From NCBI RefSeq assembly GCF_020165855.1, contig NZ_JAIUFY010000014.1, positions 310,001 to 374,000 of the forward strand: DNA of 64,000 nucleotides. Direction: 5' to 3'. Source of the DNA: Celeribacter litoreus. GTDB taxonomy: Bacteria; Pseudomonadota; Alphaproteobacteria; Rhodobacterales; Rhodobacteraceae. A model generated the notes under the pieces. That model was not told the DNA's origin and made no database searches. It saw nothing but the letters and a program-made list of their open reading frames with translations. Below are positions 51,466 to 62,819 of the stretch, piece by piece (position 1 is the stretch's first letter; the number at the start of each line of letters is the position of its first letter). The translations under genes and the position numbers were made by a program.

Positions 51466-52323
51466 GTGCCAAAAAAAGAAGCGGAAACCGCGCCGATGTC
51501 GATCTCCAAGCGTGTTCATGAAGCATATGGCGGTTTGTCGGAGGGGGAGAAACGGATTGCCGATTCCCTTTTGCATAACCCGTCGGAGCTTGCCGTTTTT
51601 ACGGCCACAGAGCTTGCGGGTGAGGCGGGGGTGTCGAATGCGACGGTGAGCCGCTTCTTTCGCCGGTTGGGGTATGACAGCTTTGAACAGGCCCGTCAGG
51701 AAGCGCGAAAGTTCCGCGCGGCGGGGTCTCCACTCTTTACTGGTGGGATGACACCGGCGAGTGAACAAATCTCCGAGGTACTGCAAAGCGAGATCAATGT
51801 TCTCGAAGGGACATTAACCCGCCTCAATCCTATGACGTTGCGGGAAATTGTGCAGGCAATTGCCACGGCCAAGCGCGTTCGGACGCTCGGTTATCGGAAC
51901 AGTCACTTTCTCGCCCAGTATTTCACGGCGCAGCTTGCCCAGATCCGCCGTGCGGTGTCGCCCATGCTGCTGCCCGGCCAAACGCATGCGGAAGGGATTT
52001 CGCTTTTGGGCGCGGATGACCTCGCCATTGTCATCGGTCTGCGTCGCCGTCCGGCGAACTTTAACCGTGTGGTTGAGGAGATTGCCGGAACCGGAGCGCG
52101 TATCCTTCTGATTGCGGACCAAACTGTGCGTGAGGCTCCCGCATTCGCGACGTGGACAATTGAATGTCAGGTCGAAACGTCCCAGTTCGCCGACGCCTAT
52201 TCCGGAGCTCTCGCCGTGTTGCGATTGCTCAGTGTCGAGGCGCGTCTCGCACTCGGAACCGCCGGTCAAACCTATCTCGAAGAAGTCGAAGAACGCCGCG
52301 ATCGTCTTCAGGAACTCGAATAA
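51466..52323 (+). CDS. RpiR-family regulator (HTH plus SIS domain)
   Basis: A 285-residue protein with an N-terminal RpiR helix-turn-helix (about 15-85; LSEGEKRIADSLL, then TATELAGEAGVSNATVSRFFRRLGY) and a C-terminal SIS domain. The likely start is GTG at 51466, since GGGGAGG lies six bases upstream of it; an ATG at 51439 in the same frame would place that site inside the coding region. It probably senses the carbamoyl/diamino acid substrate or a product and controls the divergent operon. Confidence 0.88.
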   Translation: MPKKEAETAPMSISKRVHEAYGGLSEGEKRIADSLLHNPSELAVFTATELAGEAGVSNATVSRFFRRLGYDSFEQARQEARKFRAAGSPLFTGGMTPASEQISEVLQSEINVLEGTLTRLNPMTLREIVQAIATAKRVRTLGYRNSHFLAQYFTAQLAQIRRAVSPMLLPGQTHAEGISLLGADDLAIVIGLRRRPANFNRVVEEIAGTGARILLIADQTVREAPAFATWTIECQVETSQFADAYSGALAVLRLLSVEARLALGTAGQTYLEEVEERRDRLQELE

Positions 52324-52380
52324 TCTGAGGTCCGAATGCGTGCTGATTTAGCGCTCGAACGCCTTACGCGCCTGTCATAA

Positions 52381-52430
52381 GATTTTCTTATATTATCGAT
52401 ATGAAAATAGAAATTATAATAATCGAAAGC
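52381..52430. promoter_or_regulatory. AT-rich promoter region of katG
   Basis: The 210-base gap before katG contains a very AT-rich block with two near-copies of ATTATCGA-like sequence (TATTATCGA at about 52391 and TAATAATCGA at about 52417). It is a good candidate for binding of a peroxide or iron regulator, but I cannot match it confidently to an OxyR or Fur/Irr consensus. Confidence 0.35.
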
Positions 52431-52521
52431 CACTGCTACGTTTTCTCACGAGCTCGAAAATTAGATTCGAGACGACGTGTTTTTCGCGACCGCGCCTGGG
52501 GAGGACGGTGTCGCAATTTGA

Positions 52522-54711
<2,190 letters not shown>

Positions 54712-54739
54712 ACAAATCCACCTCCGGCTGAAAAAATGG

Positions 54740-54767
54740 AACCGCGCCAGTTATTGCTGGCGCGGTT
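54740..54767. terminator. Bidirectional intrinsic terminator after katG
   Basis: AACCGCGCCAG (54740-54750) pairs with CTGGCGCGGTT (54757-54767) around a 6-nt loop, followed by TCTGTTTG; an A-run upstream gives T residues on the minus strand. It separates katG from the convergent module. Confidence 0.85.
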
Positions 54768-54793
54768 TCTGTTTGCTCGGACTCGGCGATACT

Positions 54794-55609
54794 TTAAATT
54801 GCGCTCTCCAGAACCATCGCTTTGGTTCGATCCAAGGCCTCGCGCGCACGGGTTTTGGCATCGACTGTTTTCGCCTTCACCAGTTGCGGAATTTCGACGC
54901 TCAGAACCGTGTCGGCGGGGAGCGCCCGCACCATCCCCTTGAGATCGATGCCACCGTCCCCCGGCAAGAGGCGCGCGCCGCGCGCGATCTCAATCAGACC
55001 GGCATCAGACGGATCGTAGGGTTTCGGCCCGTCACAAATCTGCGCGTAGTGGATGAACTGCGGCGGCAGGTTGCGGATGTCCTCAAGCGTGCTGCCCGCG
55101 CGGTCCCAGTGCAGCCCGTCGATCAGAACGCCCGCATTCGGACAGCCCGACGCCTCCACAATCGCCTGTGCCTCTCGCAAGGTTTTGACACCCGTCCACG
55201 GCATGAATTCGAGATCACCGGTGAGGCCATATTCTGCCGCGAGATTGCAGAAGGCCGTGAAGGTCGCTGTGATCCGGTCATGGTTCGGGTCGTCGCCCGC
55301 AACCAGCACGTTCTTTGCGTCAAGCCGTTGTCCCAGCGCGAGAAAATCCCGAAAGCTCTCGACATCCGTGTCCGGTTTCAGGCGGGCAATCTCGATGTCG
55401 GCGATGCCGATACCGGTCTCGTCCAACGCGGCTTTCACGCGCGCTTCAACGTTCGGATCGGACATGATCGGGTAGGGCGGTTCCGTCGGGGCGGCAGGCA
55501 GAAACCGCAGCCCCACGAGGTCATATCCCGTCGCCGCAGCGATGCGCACCGCTTCATCCGGTGCGACCGCGTGCGTGGTTAGAAAGGCGAGTGAATACCG
55601 ATGCGCCAT
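54794..55609 (-). CDS. TIM-barrel sugar-phosphate isomerase/epimerase-like protein (AP endonuclease 2 superfamily)
   Basis: A 271-residue xylose-isomerase-like barrel. Metal-ligand candidates follow the family order: Glu in LEFMPWTG, Asp and His in VLIDGLHWDRAG, Gln in YAQICDG and Glu in LSVEIPQ. The family includes sugar epimerases and 3-dehydroshikimate dehydratases of the AsbF/QuiC type. The ATG at 55609 is preferred, although a GTG at 55618 overlaps the upstream stop. Beside an AroE-like dehydrogenase and two ring-dehydrogenase-like flavoproteins, a dehydratase of a cyclic polyol acid is an attractive but unproved role. Confidence 0.8.
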   Translation of the reverse strand: MAHRYSLAFLTTHAVAPDEAVRIAAATGYDLVGLRFLPAAPTEPPYPIMSDPNVEARVKAALDETGIGIADIEIARLKPDTDVESFRDFLALGQRLDAKNVLVAGDDPNHDRITATFTAFCNLAAEYGLTGDLEFMPWTGVKTLREAQAIVEASGCPNAGVLIDGLHWDRAGSTLEDIRNLPPQFIHYAQICDGPKPYDPSDAGLIEIARGARLLPGDGGIDLKGMVRALPADTVLSVEIPQLVKAKTVDAKTRAREALDRTKAMVLESAI

Positions 55610-55614
55610 GTCGA

Positions 55615-56229
55615 TCACTTCAACGGAGAGAAGGGGAGCGGCATCGCGATGGCGCTGGTCATGTCAGGGGTGAGCCAGTCGGGACCACCCTTCGCTGGCC
55701 ATTTGCCGTCCGCGACGGATTGGCTACGGGCCTTTGCGCGGGCTTCAAGAGAGCTATAGGGCCAGATTTGCGTCACACGCGGGCTACCGTCAAAGCCCCA
55801 CATGGCGACCGTGAGCGGCGAATATTCGGAGCGGGCAGGGATGACTTCGCGCCATTTGTCCTGCGTCACAGAAACGCCGTTGAGTTTGGCCTTATAGGTG
55901 CGGAATTCGTAGATCGGGCCATAGGTGCCCGGCGTCACCGGCGGCAGGAAATCAAACGGTTTGTAGCTGTCAAAGCGCAGATCGATGAGGTGCTCCATGC
56001 AACCCATCGGGTTTTCGGACATGATGGCGCGTTCGCGCTCATCCATCATCTCGTCGAGGCTGTCAAAGCCGCGCAAGACATAGACTTCATTGAGATTTCC
56101 GATGTCCGTGCCCCACGCGCCGAGGAGTGTGCCTTTGCCCGCAGCCAGCCAGTTCTGCAGCCCTTCCGAGGCTTTGCCTGCGCCGAAAATCACGGTCTTG
56201 AGTGTGGCGATTTCATAATATGTCATCAT
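55615..56229 (-). CDS. NIPSNAP-family protein
   Basis: A 204-residue protein with two ferredoxin-like NIPSNAP halves (YYEIATLKTVIFGAG at the start; GPIYEFRTYKAKLNGV from about residue 104). Single NIPSNAP and Dabb-type domains are often accessory or enzyme partners in catabolic operons, but no general reaction is known. It overlaps the flavoprotein stop (ATGA), so the two are made together; direct partnership with the flavoprotein is plausible. Confidence 0.82.
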   Translation of the reverse strand: MMTYYEIATLKTVIFGAGKASEGLQNWLAAGKGTLLGAWGTDIGNLNEVYVLRGFDSLDEMMDERERAIMSENPMGCMEHLIDLRFDSYKPFDFLPPVTPGTYGPIYEFRTYKAKLNGVSVTQDKWREVIPARSEYSPLTVAMWGFDGSPRVTQIWPYSSLEARAKARSQSVADGKWPAKGGPDWLTPDMTSAIAMPLPFSPLK

Positions 56230-57974
56230 GCGTCCTTTCTATGAGTTGGAATGTTGGTTTCGAGGCCGCTCACCGGCAGCCCGGCCAGTCGTCGCCCGAC
56301 GACGTAGCCAAATGTCATCCCCGGCCCGAGCGTAATCCCGCCGGAGGGGTAATGCCCGCCCATGATCGAGGCGGCGTCATTGCCGATGGCGTAGAGCCCG
56401 TCGATGGGGGCGCCTGTGGTCGAGAGAACCTGCCCGTTGGCGGCGGTTTTGATCCCCGCGAAGGTGCCGAGCGAGCCGGGGACGAGCTTCACGGCGTAAA
56501 ACGGGCCTTGGTCGAGCGGGCGGAGCGAGGGGTTTGGCCCTCTGTGCTTTGCCCAGCCAGACGCGCGGTTGTATGGCGTCTCCCCGCGGTGGAATGCGGG
56601 ATCGCGCCCCTCGCGGGCCTGTGTGTTGAACTGCTGAACCGTGCTCTCCAACGCGTCAGACGGCAGATTGCACTTTGCCGCGAGATCGTTGAGCGTCCGT
56701 CCGCGTTTGAGATAGCCGGACCGCAGGAAGGGGCCGAGCGGGAAGGGGAAGGGCTTCGCCCATCCGATCCCGAACTGGCGCTGTGCACGGTGGTCGCAGA
56801 TGAGCCACGCTTCGGGTGCTTGGCCTGCGGGGGTGGCGGCAAAGAGCGCTTTCATGAACTCATGGTAGCTGTTGGCTTCATTCACAAAGCGTTTTCCGCG
56901 TCGGTCCACCGCGATAAAGCCGGGTTTGGCGCGGTCCACCAAATGCGGGAAGTTCTTGAACCCACCTTTGCCATCAGGCACGCGCGACACGGGTGCCCAT
57001 GCGGCGGGTTCCGCAAGTGTCGTATCGACCTCACCGCCGATCCCCTCGGCGAGGCGCAATCCGTCGCCGGTGTTCGTCGTTGGCGCGGCAGAGGCGTGGG
57101 GGATCGTTTTAGAATGGGCAAAGGCCGTTTTCTGGCGCTCCGCATCATGGGGAAACCCGCCCGCCGCGAGGATGACGCCGCGTTTGGCGCGTACCTCGAT
57201 CTCTTTTCCGCCGCGGGTGAGATGCGCACCGATCACACGGCCGTCCTCGGATATCAGCCCCGTAACGGGACAGCTGTGCCAGAGGGTCACGCCATGCTCC
57301 TGCGCTGCCTTCAGGAGATGCGCGACAAGGGCGTTTCCACCCACAAGCTGAGTGCCTCGGCCACGAAGGACCAGATCGACGACATGGCGAGAGAGGCGCT
57401 TCGAAATGTGCCAAATTGACGATGGGCTGCGCCAAGATTGGAAAAAATGTGCCATATCCGCGCCGCTGTTGATCCCCATGCCCCAGAGCGACAGGATATC
57501 GCGGGGCGGGCGCAGGCGTTTGAACAGCGGCCCGAGCGTGCGCCCGTTGAACGGCGCGGCGGTGACGGATCGTCCGCCTGTGACAGCCCCGTCGTGATCG
57601 TAGAAATCCGGCACCTTATTGCCATCAACCCATGTCATCGCGCCGATCTCTTCGAGAAAGGCGACCATTTCAGGCCCGTTATGGAGAAAGGCCTCGATGC
57701 GCGGGTCTTGGATGCGATTGCCGAGCAAGGCGCGCAGGTAGCGGCGCGGCGCCTCGGGGTCTTCCACGATGCCCGCACGTTCCGCCAGCGGGTTCTGCGG
57801 AATCCAGAGCCAGCCGCCCGACCACGCAGATGTGCCGCCAAAGACCTCGGTCTTTTCCGCGACGAGGACATCCAGTCCCGCTTCTCTCGCTGTAATCGCG
57901 GCACAAAGAGCCGCCGCGCCTGATCCAACGATCAGAACGTCGCAGGCCGTGACGCCCGCCAATTCGCTGTCCAT
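56226..57974 (-). CDS. FAD-dependent oxidoreductase, 3-ketosteroid-delta1-dehydrogenase/fumarate-reductase-like
   Basis: A 582-residue flavoprotein from the ATG at 57974 (a GTG at 58010 is possible). The FAD site is DVLIVGSGAAALCAAITA at about 12-29, followed by FGGTSAWSGG; the substrate domain contains RFVNEANSYHEFM and FHRGETPYNRASG; the C-terminal FAD cap is GLYAIGNDAASIMGGHYP. This architecture desaturates a carbon-carbon bond next to a carbonyl. The protein is a paralogue of the one at 60157-61902. No steroid genes surround it, so an alicyclic ketone or cyclohexanone-like acid is the likelier substrate. Confidence 0.87.
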   Translation of the reverse strand: MDSELAGVTACDVLIVGSGAAALCAAITAREAGLDVLVAEKTEVFGGTSAWSGGWLWIPQNPLAERAGIVEDPEAPRRYLRALLGNRIQDPRIEAFLHNGPEMVAFLEEIGAMTWVDGNKVPDFYDHDGAVTGGRSVTAAPFNGRTLGPLFKRLRPPRDILSLWGMGINSGADMAHFFQSWRSPSSIWHISKRLSRHVVDLVLRGRGTQLVGGNALVAHLLKAAQEHGVTLWHSCPVTGLISEDGRVIGAHLTRGGKEIEVRAKRGVILAAGGFPHDAERQKTAFAHSKTIPHASAAPTTNTGDGLRLAEGIGGEVDTTLAEPAAWAPVSRVPDGKGGFKNFPHLVDRAKPGFIAVDRRGKRFVNEANSYHEFMKALFAATPAGQAPEAWLICDHRAQRQFGIGWAKPFPFPLGPFLRSGYLKRGRTLNDLAAKCNLPSDALESTVQQFNTQAREGRDPAFHRGETPYNRASGWAKHRGPNPSLRPLDQGPFYAVKLVPGSLGTFAGIKTAANGQVLSTTGAPIDGLYAIGNDAASIMGGHYPSGGITLGPGMTFGYVVGRRLAGLPVSGLETNIPTHRKDA

Positions 57975-58041
57975 AGGTCTGCCTTGGTCTACCTGCGTGA
58001 AAGGCACCACGCGTTCGGGTCAGAGGGCAGAACCGCTTGGT

Positions 58042-58878
58042 TCAGCCCGCCTGACGGGTTTCGGTTTCAAGCGCCTGTGCAGTCAGCGCCCGGTTTCGGT
58101 TGAAAAAGAACGACGCCTCTGCCGCGCCACCGATTTCCTCGGCGGCCTCCTTCAGAAGCGGATAGAAGTCTTCCATAAGCTCACGGGTGACCCGCACGGC
58201 CGGTCCCGCAATAGACAGGCAACCGATCACAGCGCCGGTCTCGGTCGAACGCACCGGCATTGCCATGGCGCCCATGCCCGCGTGGTAGCTGTCGAAACTG
58301 ACAGCGTAGCCCTTTTCGCGCGCCTCAGCGACGGAGGCGAGCACTTCGGAAATCGTCGTGGGCGCCCCCGGGCCAACGGGGAAATCAGGCTTGATCCCCT
58401 GCGCGCCAATGCGTTCGAGGACTTCTTCGTCGCTCAAGGTGGAGAGGAGCGCGTGACCACCGGCGGAGCAGGCCAGATGCACCTTGATCCCCTGTTCACG
58501 GCCCGGATCATAGCGCAGCCCCGCGACCGCGCCCTGTGCGACGCCAACCCAAACGAGATCGTCCCCGTCGATCACCGACAGGCGCACCAATTCACGTGTG
58601 TCTGCGGCGAGGCGGTCAAGGATGGGCTGGGTGATATCCGGCACACCGGTGCGGGCCAGAAAGGCGAGCCCGATCCCGGCGAGTTTGATCGTGAGGGCAT
58701 AGTCCCCCTGATTGCGCAACTGGCGCACGTACCCGAATTGCGAGAGCTCTTTGAGCAGGCGATGTGCCGCAGAGGCAGGCATGTCCAACTCGCTCGCAAT
58801 CAGGCTCACCTGTAGCCCCTCGGGGTTCTTTCCGAGAAGTTCAAGGATCGCCAAGGTTCGTTCCATTACGCCGGACAT
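58042..58878 (-). CDS. IclR-family transcriptional regulator
   Basis: A 278-residue regulator with an N-terminal winged helix (ERTLAILELLGKNPEG, then SLIASELDMPASAAHRLLKELSQFGYV, about 4-50) and a C-terminal GAF-like effector domain. IclR proteins frequently control aromatic, quinate/shikimate and protocatechuate pathways. It lies four bases after the Gfo/Idh/MocA gene and 67 bases before the flavoprotein gene in the same direction, and probably acts at the divergent promoter at 59966-60156. Confidence 0.9.
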   Translation of the reverse strand: MSGVMERTLAILELLGKNPEGLQVSLIASELDMPASAAHRLLKELSQFGYVRQLRNQGDYALTIKLAGIGLAFLARTGVPDITQPILDRLAADTRELVRLSVIDGDDLVWVGVAQGAVAGLRYDPGREQGIKVHLACSAGGHALLSTLSDEEVLERIGAQGIKPDFPVGPGAPTTISEVLASVAEAREKGYAVSFDSYHAGMGAMAMPVRSTETGAVIGCLSIAGPAVRVTRELMEDFYPLLKEAAEEIGGAAEASFFFNRNRALTAQALETETRQAG

Positions 58879-58882
58879 AATC

Positions 58883-59965
58883 TTACTCCATCATCGCTTT
58901 CGGCTTAGATGGGGCGTTTTGCGTAGGCGGGTCAATGTAAACGGGGCGTTTTTCCGCAATCGCGCGGCGAATGGCCTCGATCACGGCGATATTTGCCGCC
59001 CCATCCGCGAGCGTGATGCGCGAGGATTCCTCGCCCTCAATCACAGCGGCAAAGTGGCGGATTTGTTCGATATAGCTGTCGATAGGGAGGCCGTGGAGCG
59101 GATGGTTCTCCTGCGGCACGGTCCAGTCGGCGGGACCGGCATGGGTCCAGAACGCGAGATCGGGCAGGCTCATCCCTGCTTTCGTGCCGGAGAACATGTG
59201 AGAGACTGCGGGCATGGCGGGGAAACGCGCGAGGTTTTCGCCTGCGGTCGTGTCCCAGCACCACGGGCCGACGCCCGCGTCCGTGAGGGACACCGTGACC
59301 AGACCACCGCCCGCCAGTTTGAGGATGACCGCTGCCGTGTCCTCAACGTCAAACCCGCGTTGATCGTTTGAGGCGATGGCGAAAACCTCTGAAATCTCGC
59401 CAAACAGGTGCCGGACCAGATCGATTTCATGGATCAGATTGATCAGGATCGGTCCACCAGCCCCTTTCTCGCGCCGCCATTCGACGTCGAAGTAGCTATC
59501 GGCCTTGCGCAGGGTGGCGGAGATGGTGCCGGAGACAAGTGTGCCGAACCGCTCGTCCAGAATTGCCTTCTTTGCCGCTTGAATAATCGGGTTGTGACGG
59601 CGGTGGTGCCCCACGAGACCGGGCACGCCTGTGCGGTCCGAGAGTGCCACGAGTTCGGCACAGGCCTCAGCGTTTTCGCCCAAAGGTTTTTCCACGAGGA
59701 CGGGAATGCCTGCCTCGATGAGGGCTGTTGCCTGAGGCACATGGAGCGCGTTCGGGGTCGCGATGACGACGCCGTCAACCGCGCCACTAGGTAGGTCCTC
59801 CAGCTTCCTGAAATGGGGGCTGTCCAACTCCTTTGCGAGCGCTTCTCCGGTCGCAAACGGATCGACGATCCCGACCAGCTCTGTTCGTCCACAGGCTCGA
59901 ATCGCCTCGGCGTGGGTGCGCCCGATGGCGCCGCCGCCAATCACAGCTATGCGCGTCATTTTCAT
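58883..59965 (-). CDS. Gfo/Idh/MocA-family oxidoreductase
   Basis: A 360-residue NAD(P)-dependent dehydrogenase. The N-terminal Rossmann loop is IAVIGGGAIGRTHAEAI; the catalytic Lys is in VLVEKPLGENAEACA, and the NLIHEIDLVRHLFGEI helix carries the His usually near the active site. The ATG at 59965 with GGAAGGAAAAA before it is the best start; an upstream in-frame ATG would extend into AT-rich promoter DNA. Family members oxidise inositols, sugars and related cyclic polyols. It is the first gene of the minus-strand operon of module 6. Confidence 0.88.
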   Translation of the reverse strand: MKMTRIAVIGGGAIGRTHAEAIRACGRTELVGIVDPFATGEALAKELDSPHFRKLEDLPSGAVDGVVIATPNALHVPQATALIEAGIPVLVEKPLGENAEACAELVALSDRTGVPGLVGHHRRHNPIIQAAKKAILDERFGTLVSGTISATLRKADSYFDVEWRREKGAGGPILINLIHEIDLVRHLFGEISEVFAIASNDQRGFDVEDTAAVILKLAGGGLVTVSLTDAGVGPWCWDTTAGENLARFPAMPAVSHMFSGTKAGMSLPDLAFWTHAGPADWTVPQENHPLHGLPIDSYIEQIRHFAAVIEGEESSRITLADGAANIAVIEAIRRAIAEKRPVYIDPPTQNAPSKPKAMME

Positions 59966-60156
59966 GCTGTTTTTCCTTCCTCGGCCCCGTTTCTCGGCGC
60001 CGCTCCTTGAGATGACTATAGCCATCAAAATCAAAAATAAAAGAAATTTTAAAACTTGAAAGAGTTTCCAAAAATGGCAATGATCTAAACCAACGCACAG
60101 ACTGCGCTGCGCAAAACATCATGAAAACAATGAATTGCGCACAAGGGAGGACAGAG
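59966..60156. promoter_or_regulatory. Divergent promoter region of module 6
   Basis: The 191-base gap is AT-rich from 60010 to 60080. TTCCA-AAAA-TGGCA (60066-60079) is a near-palindrome reminiscent of IclR-type sites, and TGCGCAA (60108-60114) is repeated inverted as TTGCGCA (60135-60141). Either could be the IclR operator controlling both directions. The strong GGGAGGA before 60157 fixes the plus-strand start. Confidence 0.45.
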
Positions 60157-61902
60157 ATGAAAAAAGAATCGCGGACCGCGGTGCTGCCTGCAGACGGGTC
60201 GACCTATGATGTGATCGTGCTTGGCGCAGGGGCGGCGGGCATGTCGGCAGCCACCTTTGCGGCGATGGAGGGCGGGCGCGTTCTTTTGGTCGAGCGCACG
60301 GAATATCTCGGCGGGACATCGGCCTTTTCGGCGGCGACGACATGGGTTCCGAACACCCGTTTCCGCGATGAATTGGGGGCCGAAGATAGTGAAGAGAATG
60401 TCATGGGCTTTCTCGACCGCGCCGTCGGCAACCGTGCCCCGCGCCCGCTGCGCGAAGCTTTTGTGAAGCGCGGCCCTGAGGCGATCCACCGGCTCGAAGA
60501 CGAGACCGATGTGAAGTTCCGCGGTCGTCCGTTCCATCCCGATTACCTGCATGAGCTGGAGGGCTCGACCTCTTTCGGGCGCGCCCTCGAACCCGAGCCG
60601 TTCGATGGGGCGCTTTTGGGGGATGACATCTGGCTCGTCCGTCCGCCCATTCCGGAATTCACCATTCTCGGCGGGATGCAGATTGACCGCGACGACATTC
60701 CGCACCTGTTGAAGATGAAGCAGAGCGCCCGTTCGCTCGCCTATTCCATGCGGATCGTGGCGCGGTACTACCTGCGCAAATGGGCGCATGGGCGCGATAC
60801 GCGGATGCTGATGGGCAATGCTCTCATCGGTCGTTTCCTGTATGAGGCCCGCAAACGCGGCGTCGAGATTGCGACGGAAACCAAAACCACGGGTCTGACG
60901 CCCCTCGGTGGTGGCGCGTTCAAGCTTATGCTGGAGCAGGGTGGCAAGACGGTCGAGGTCACAGCGACGAAGGGTGTGGTGCTCTCCTCTGGCGGCTTCG
61001 CGCGCCATCCGGTCAAGCGTCAGGAGATGCTTCCGTCGCCCGCGCCGCGTGTGTCGCCATCTGCGCCTGGTCACACCGGCGAGTTGCATGACATCGTTCT
61101 GGGCCTCGGGGCGCATTACTCCGACACCTCGGCGCAGCCCTGCTACTGGGCGCCAGTGTCGATCCGAAAGCGCAAGGACGGTTCAGAAGCCGCTTTCCCG
61201 CATTTCGTGCTCGACCGCTCCAAACCGGGCATCATTTCGGTCGGTAAGGATGGGAAACGGTTCGTCAACGAGAGCCGGAGCTACCACGAATTTGTATCTG
61301 CGATGTACGCAGCGGACAAGGACGGTTCCCATATCCCGACCTACCTGATCGCGGATGCGGCGGCGGCGACCAAATATGGGATGGGGATGATCCATCCGGG
61401 GACAAAGGATTTCACGCCGTTCCTCGCCGATGGCTATCTGATAAAGGGCGCGACGCTGCGTGAGTTGGGCCAGAAGCTCGGGATCGACAAAGACAACCTC
61501 GTCGCAACTGTCGAGCGTTTCAATGACCTTGCATCAAAAGGCGTCGATGAGGACTTTCATCGTGGCGAAACGGTGTATGAGCGCGCGAACGGCGATGCCA
61601 CGCATGGCCCGAACCCGACGCTTCGCCCGCTTGGGGCTGGGCCTTACTACGCGGTCAAGCTCTATCCGGGGGATATCGGGGCCGCGACGGGTCTCGTCAC
61701 GGACGAAAGCGCACGTCTCCTGCACAAAGACGGCTCGGTGATCGAAGGGCTCTATGCGGCGGGTGCCGATATGAACTCCATCATGGGTGGCGTCTATCCG
61801 GGGCCGGGGATCACGATTGGACCAGGCATCGTTTTTGGGTCCATTGCGGCCACGCATGCCATGTCTCGCGGCGTTTCCGAGACCGCGCGGAAGGCGTCAT
61901 GA
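60157..61902 (+). CDS. FAD-dependent oxidoreductase, 3-ketosteroid-delta1-dehydrogenase-like (paralogue)
   Basis: A 581-residue flavoprotein. The FAD site is DVIVLGAGAAGMSAATFA, followed by YLGGTSAFSAATTW; the substrate domain has RFVNESRSYHEFV and FHRGETVYERANG; the C-terminal cap is GLYAAGADMNSIMGGVYP. It matches the 56226-57974 protein along its whole length but clearly differs, so the two may act on successive intermediates or opposite stereoisomers. An ATG at 60121 is in frame, but the one at 60157 has GGGAGGACAGAG before it. It overlaps the epimerase gene (ATGA). Confidence 0.87.
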   Translation: MKKESRTAVLPADGSTYDVIVLGAGAAGMSAATFAAMEGGRVLLVERTEYLGGTSAFSAATTWVPNTRFRDELGAEDSEENVMGFLDRAVGNRAPRPLREAFVKRGPEAIHRLEDETDVKFRGRPFHPDYLHELEGSTSFGRALEPEPFDGALLGDDIWLVRPPIPEFTILGGMQIDRDDIPHLLKMKQSARSLAYSMRIVARYYLRKWAHGRDTRMLMGNALIGRFLYEARKRGVEIATETKTTGLTPLGGGAFKLMLEQGGKTVEVTATKGVVLSSGGFARHPVKRQEMLPSPAPRVSPSAPGHTGELHDIVLGLGAHYSDTSAQPCYWAPVSIRKRKDGSEAAFPHFVLDRSKPGIISVGKDGKRFVNESRSYHEFVSAMYAADKDGSHIPTYLIADAAAATKYGMGMIHPGTKDFTPFLADGYLIKGATLRELGQKLGIDKDNLVATVERFNDLASKGVDEDFHRGETVYERANGDATHGPNPTLRPLGAGPYYAVKLYPGDIGAATGLVTDESARLLHKDGSVIEGLYAAGADMNSIMGGVYPGPGITIGPGIVFGSIAATHAMSRGVSETARKAS

Positions 61903-62819
61903 CCGGCTGGACAGAGAAACCTGTCCTCGTGACCGGCGGGACGGGGTTTCTCGGCGCGTTTGTCGCGCGGGAACTTGTGGCGCAGGGATTGAAGCCGCGT
62001 CTCTTTGATCTGAGGCCGCAGGCGGAGACCTTGGAGTTTGTGTCTGCTGGTCTTTCGGATCAGTGCGAGATCATCGCGGGGGATGTCACCGACGCGCCCG
62101 CAGTCGCCGACGCGATGCTTGGCTGTGGGGCCGTCATCCATCTCGCGGGCCTCATGACTATAGATTGCAAGGCTGATCCGGTCCGTGCGGCGAAAGTCAA
62201 CCTGATCGGGGGGCAAACCGTCATCGCAGAGGCGGTGAATGCGCGTGCGTCCCGTCTGGCCTATGCGTCGAGTTCCGCCGTCTATGGCGCGGGCGAGGGG
62301 CGTTTGCCCCATCCGGAAACGCTCTACGGGGTTCATAAGCTCGCCATTGAGGGCATGGCGCGGTGTGCGTGGCTCGATCATGGTCTGCCGAGTGTCGGGT
62401 TTCGTCCCTACATCGTCTACGGGCCGGGTGAGAGCGCGGGGATCGCGGCGGGACCGTCGATTGCATTGCGGGCTGCTGCACTTGCACAATCCGCGACAAT
62501 TCAGTTTTCGGGAGCCGTGGGATTTGTCCATGTCGCCGATGTGGCGCGTGCTTTTGTCCAAGGCTTGTTCGAAGCGACGGAAGGCGCGGAGGTGTTTGAC
62601 CTTCACGGGGCGTCGGCCACGGTCGAGGAATTTGTCCGTGCGCTCAAAGACGCAGTGCCGGACGCACGGGTCGAAATCGAGGGAAATCCTCTGAAAACAC
62701 CTGAAATTCTGCAGGGCGGGGCGCGTGCGGCGTGGTTCGATGCGCTTCCTGTGACGTCTCTGGAGGACGGAATTTCACAGACTTTGGCGCATTGGCGCGC
62801 CGCGTTGCAGGACGCGTGA
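61899..62819 (+). CDS. NAD-dependent epimerase/dehydratase (extended SDR)
   Basis: A 306-residue extended short-chain dehydrogenase with NAD motif VTGGTGFLGAFVA (about 11-23), Ser in YASSSAVYGAG and the catalytic Tyr-x3-Lys in TLYGVHKLAIEG. It may epimerise, dehydrate or oxidise a hydroxyl on the cyclic or sugar-like intermediate of module 6. Translation is coupled to the flavoprotein by a four-base overlap. No nucleotide-sugar genes are nearby, so a nucleotide-sugar role is doubtful. Confidence 0.85.
   Translation: MTGWTEKPVLVTGGTGFLGAFVARELVAQGLKPRLFDLRPQAETLEFVSAGLSDQCEIIAGDVTDAPAVADAMLGCGAVIHLAGLMTIDCKADPVRAAKVNLIGGQTVIAEAVNARASRLAYASSSAVYGAGEGRLPHPETLYGVHKLAIEGMARCAWLDHGLPSVGFRPYIVYGPGESAGIAAGPSIALRAAALAQSATIQFSGAVGFVHVADVARAFVQGLFEATEGAEVFDLHGASATVEEFVRALKDAVPDARVEIEGNPLKTPEILQGGARAAWFDALPVTSLEDGISQTLAHWRAALQDA

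Noticed and set aside
56202-57419. 405-residue plus-strand frame opposite the ketosteroid-dehydrogenase-like gene
   Set aside because: The minus-strand flavoprotein has all expected FAD and substrate motifs; the plus frame has none.
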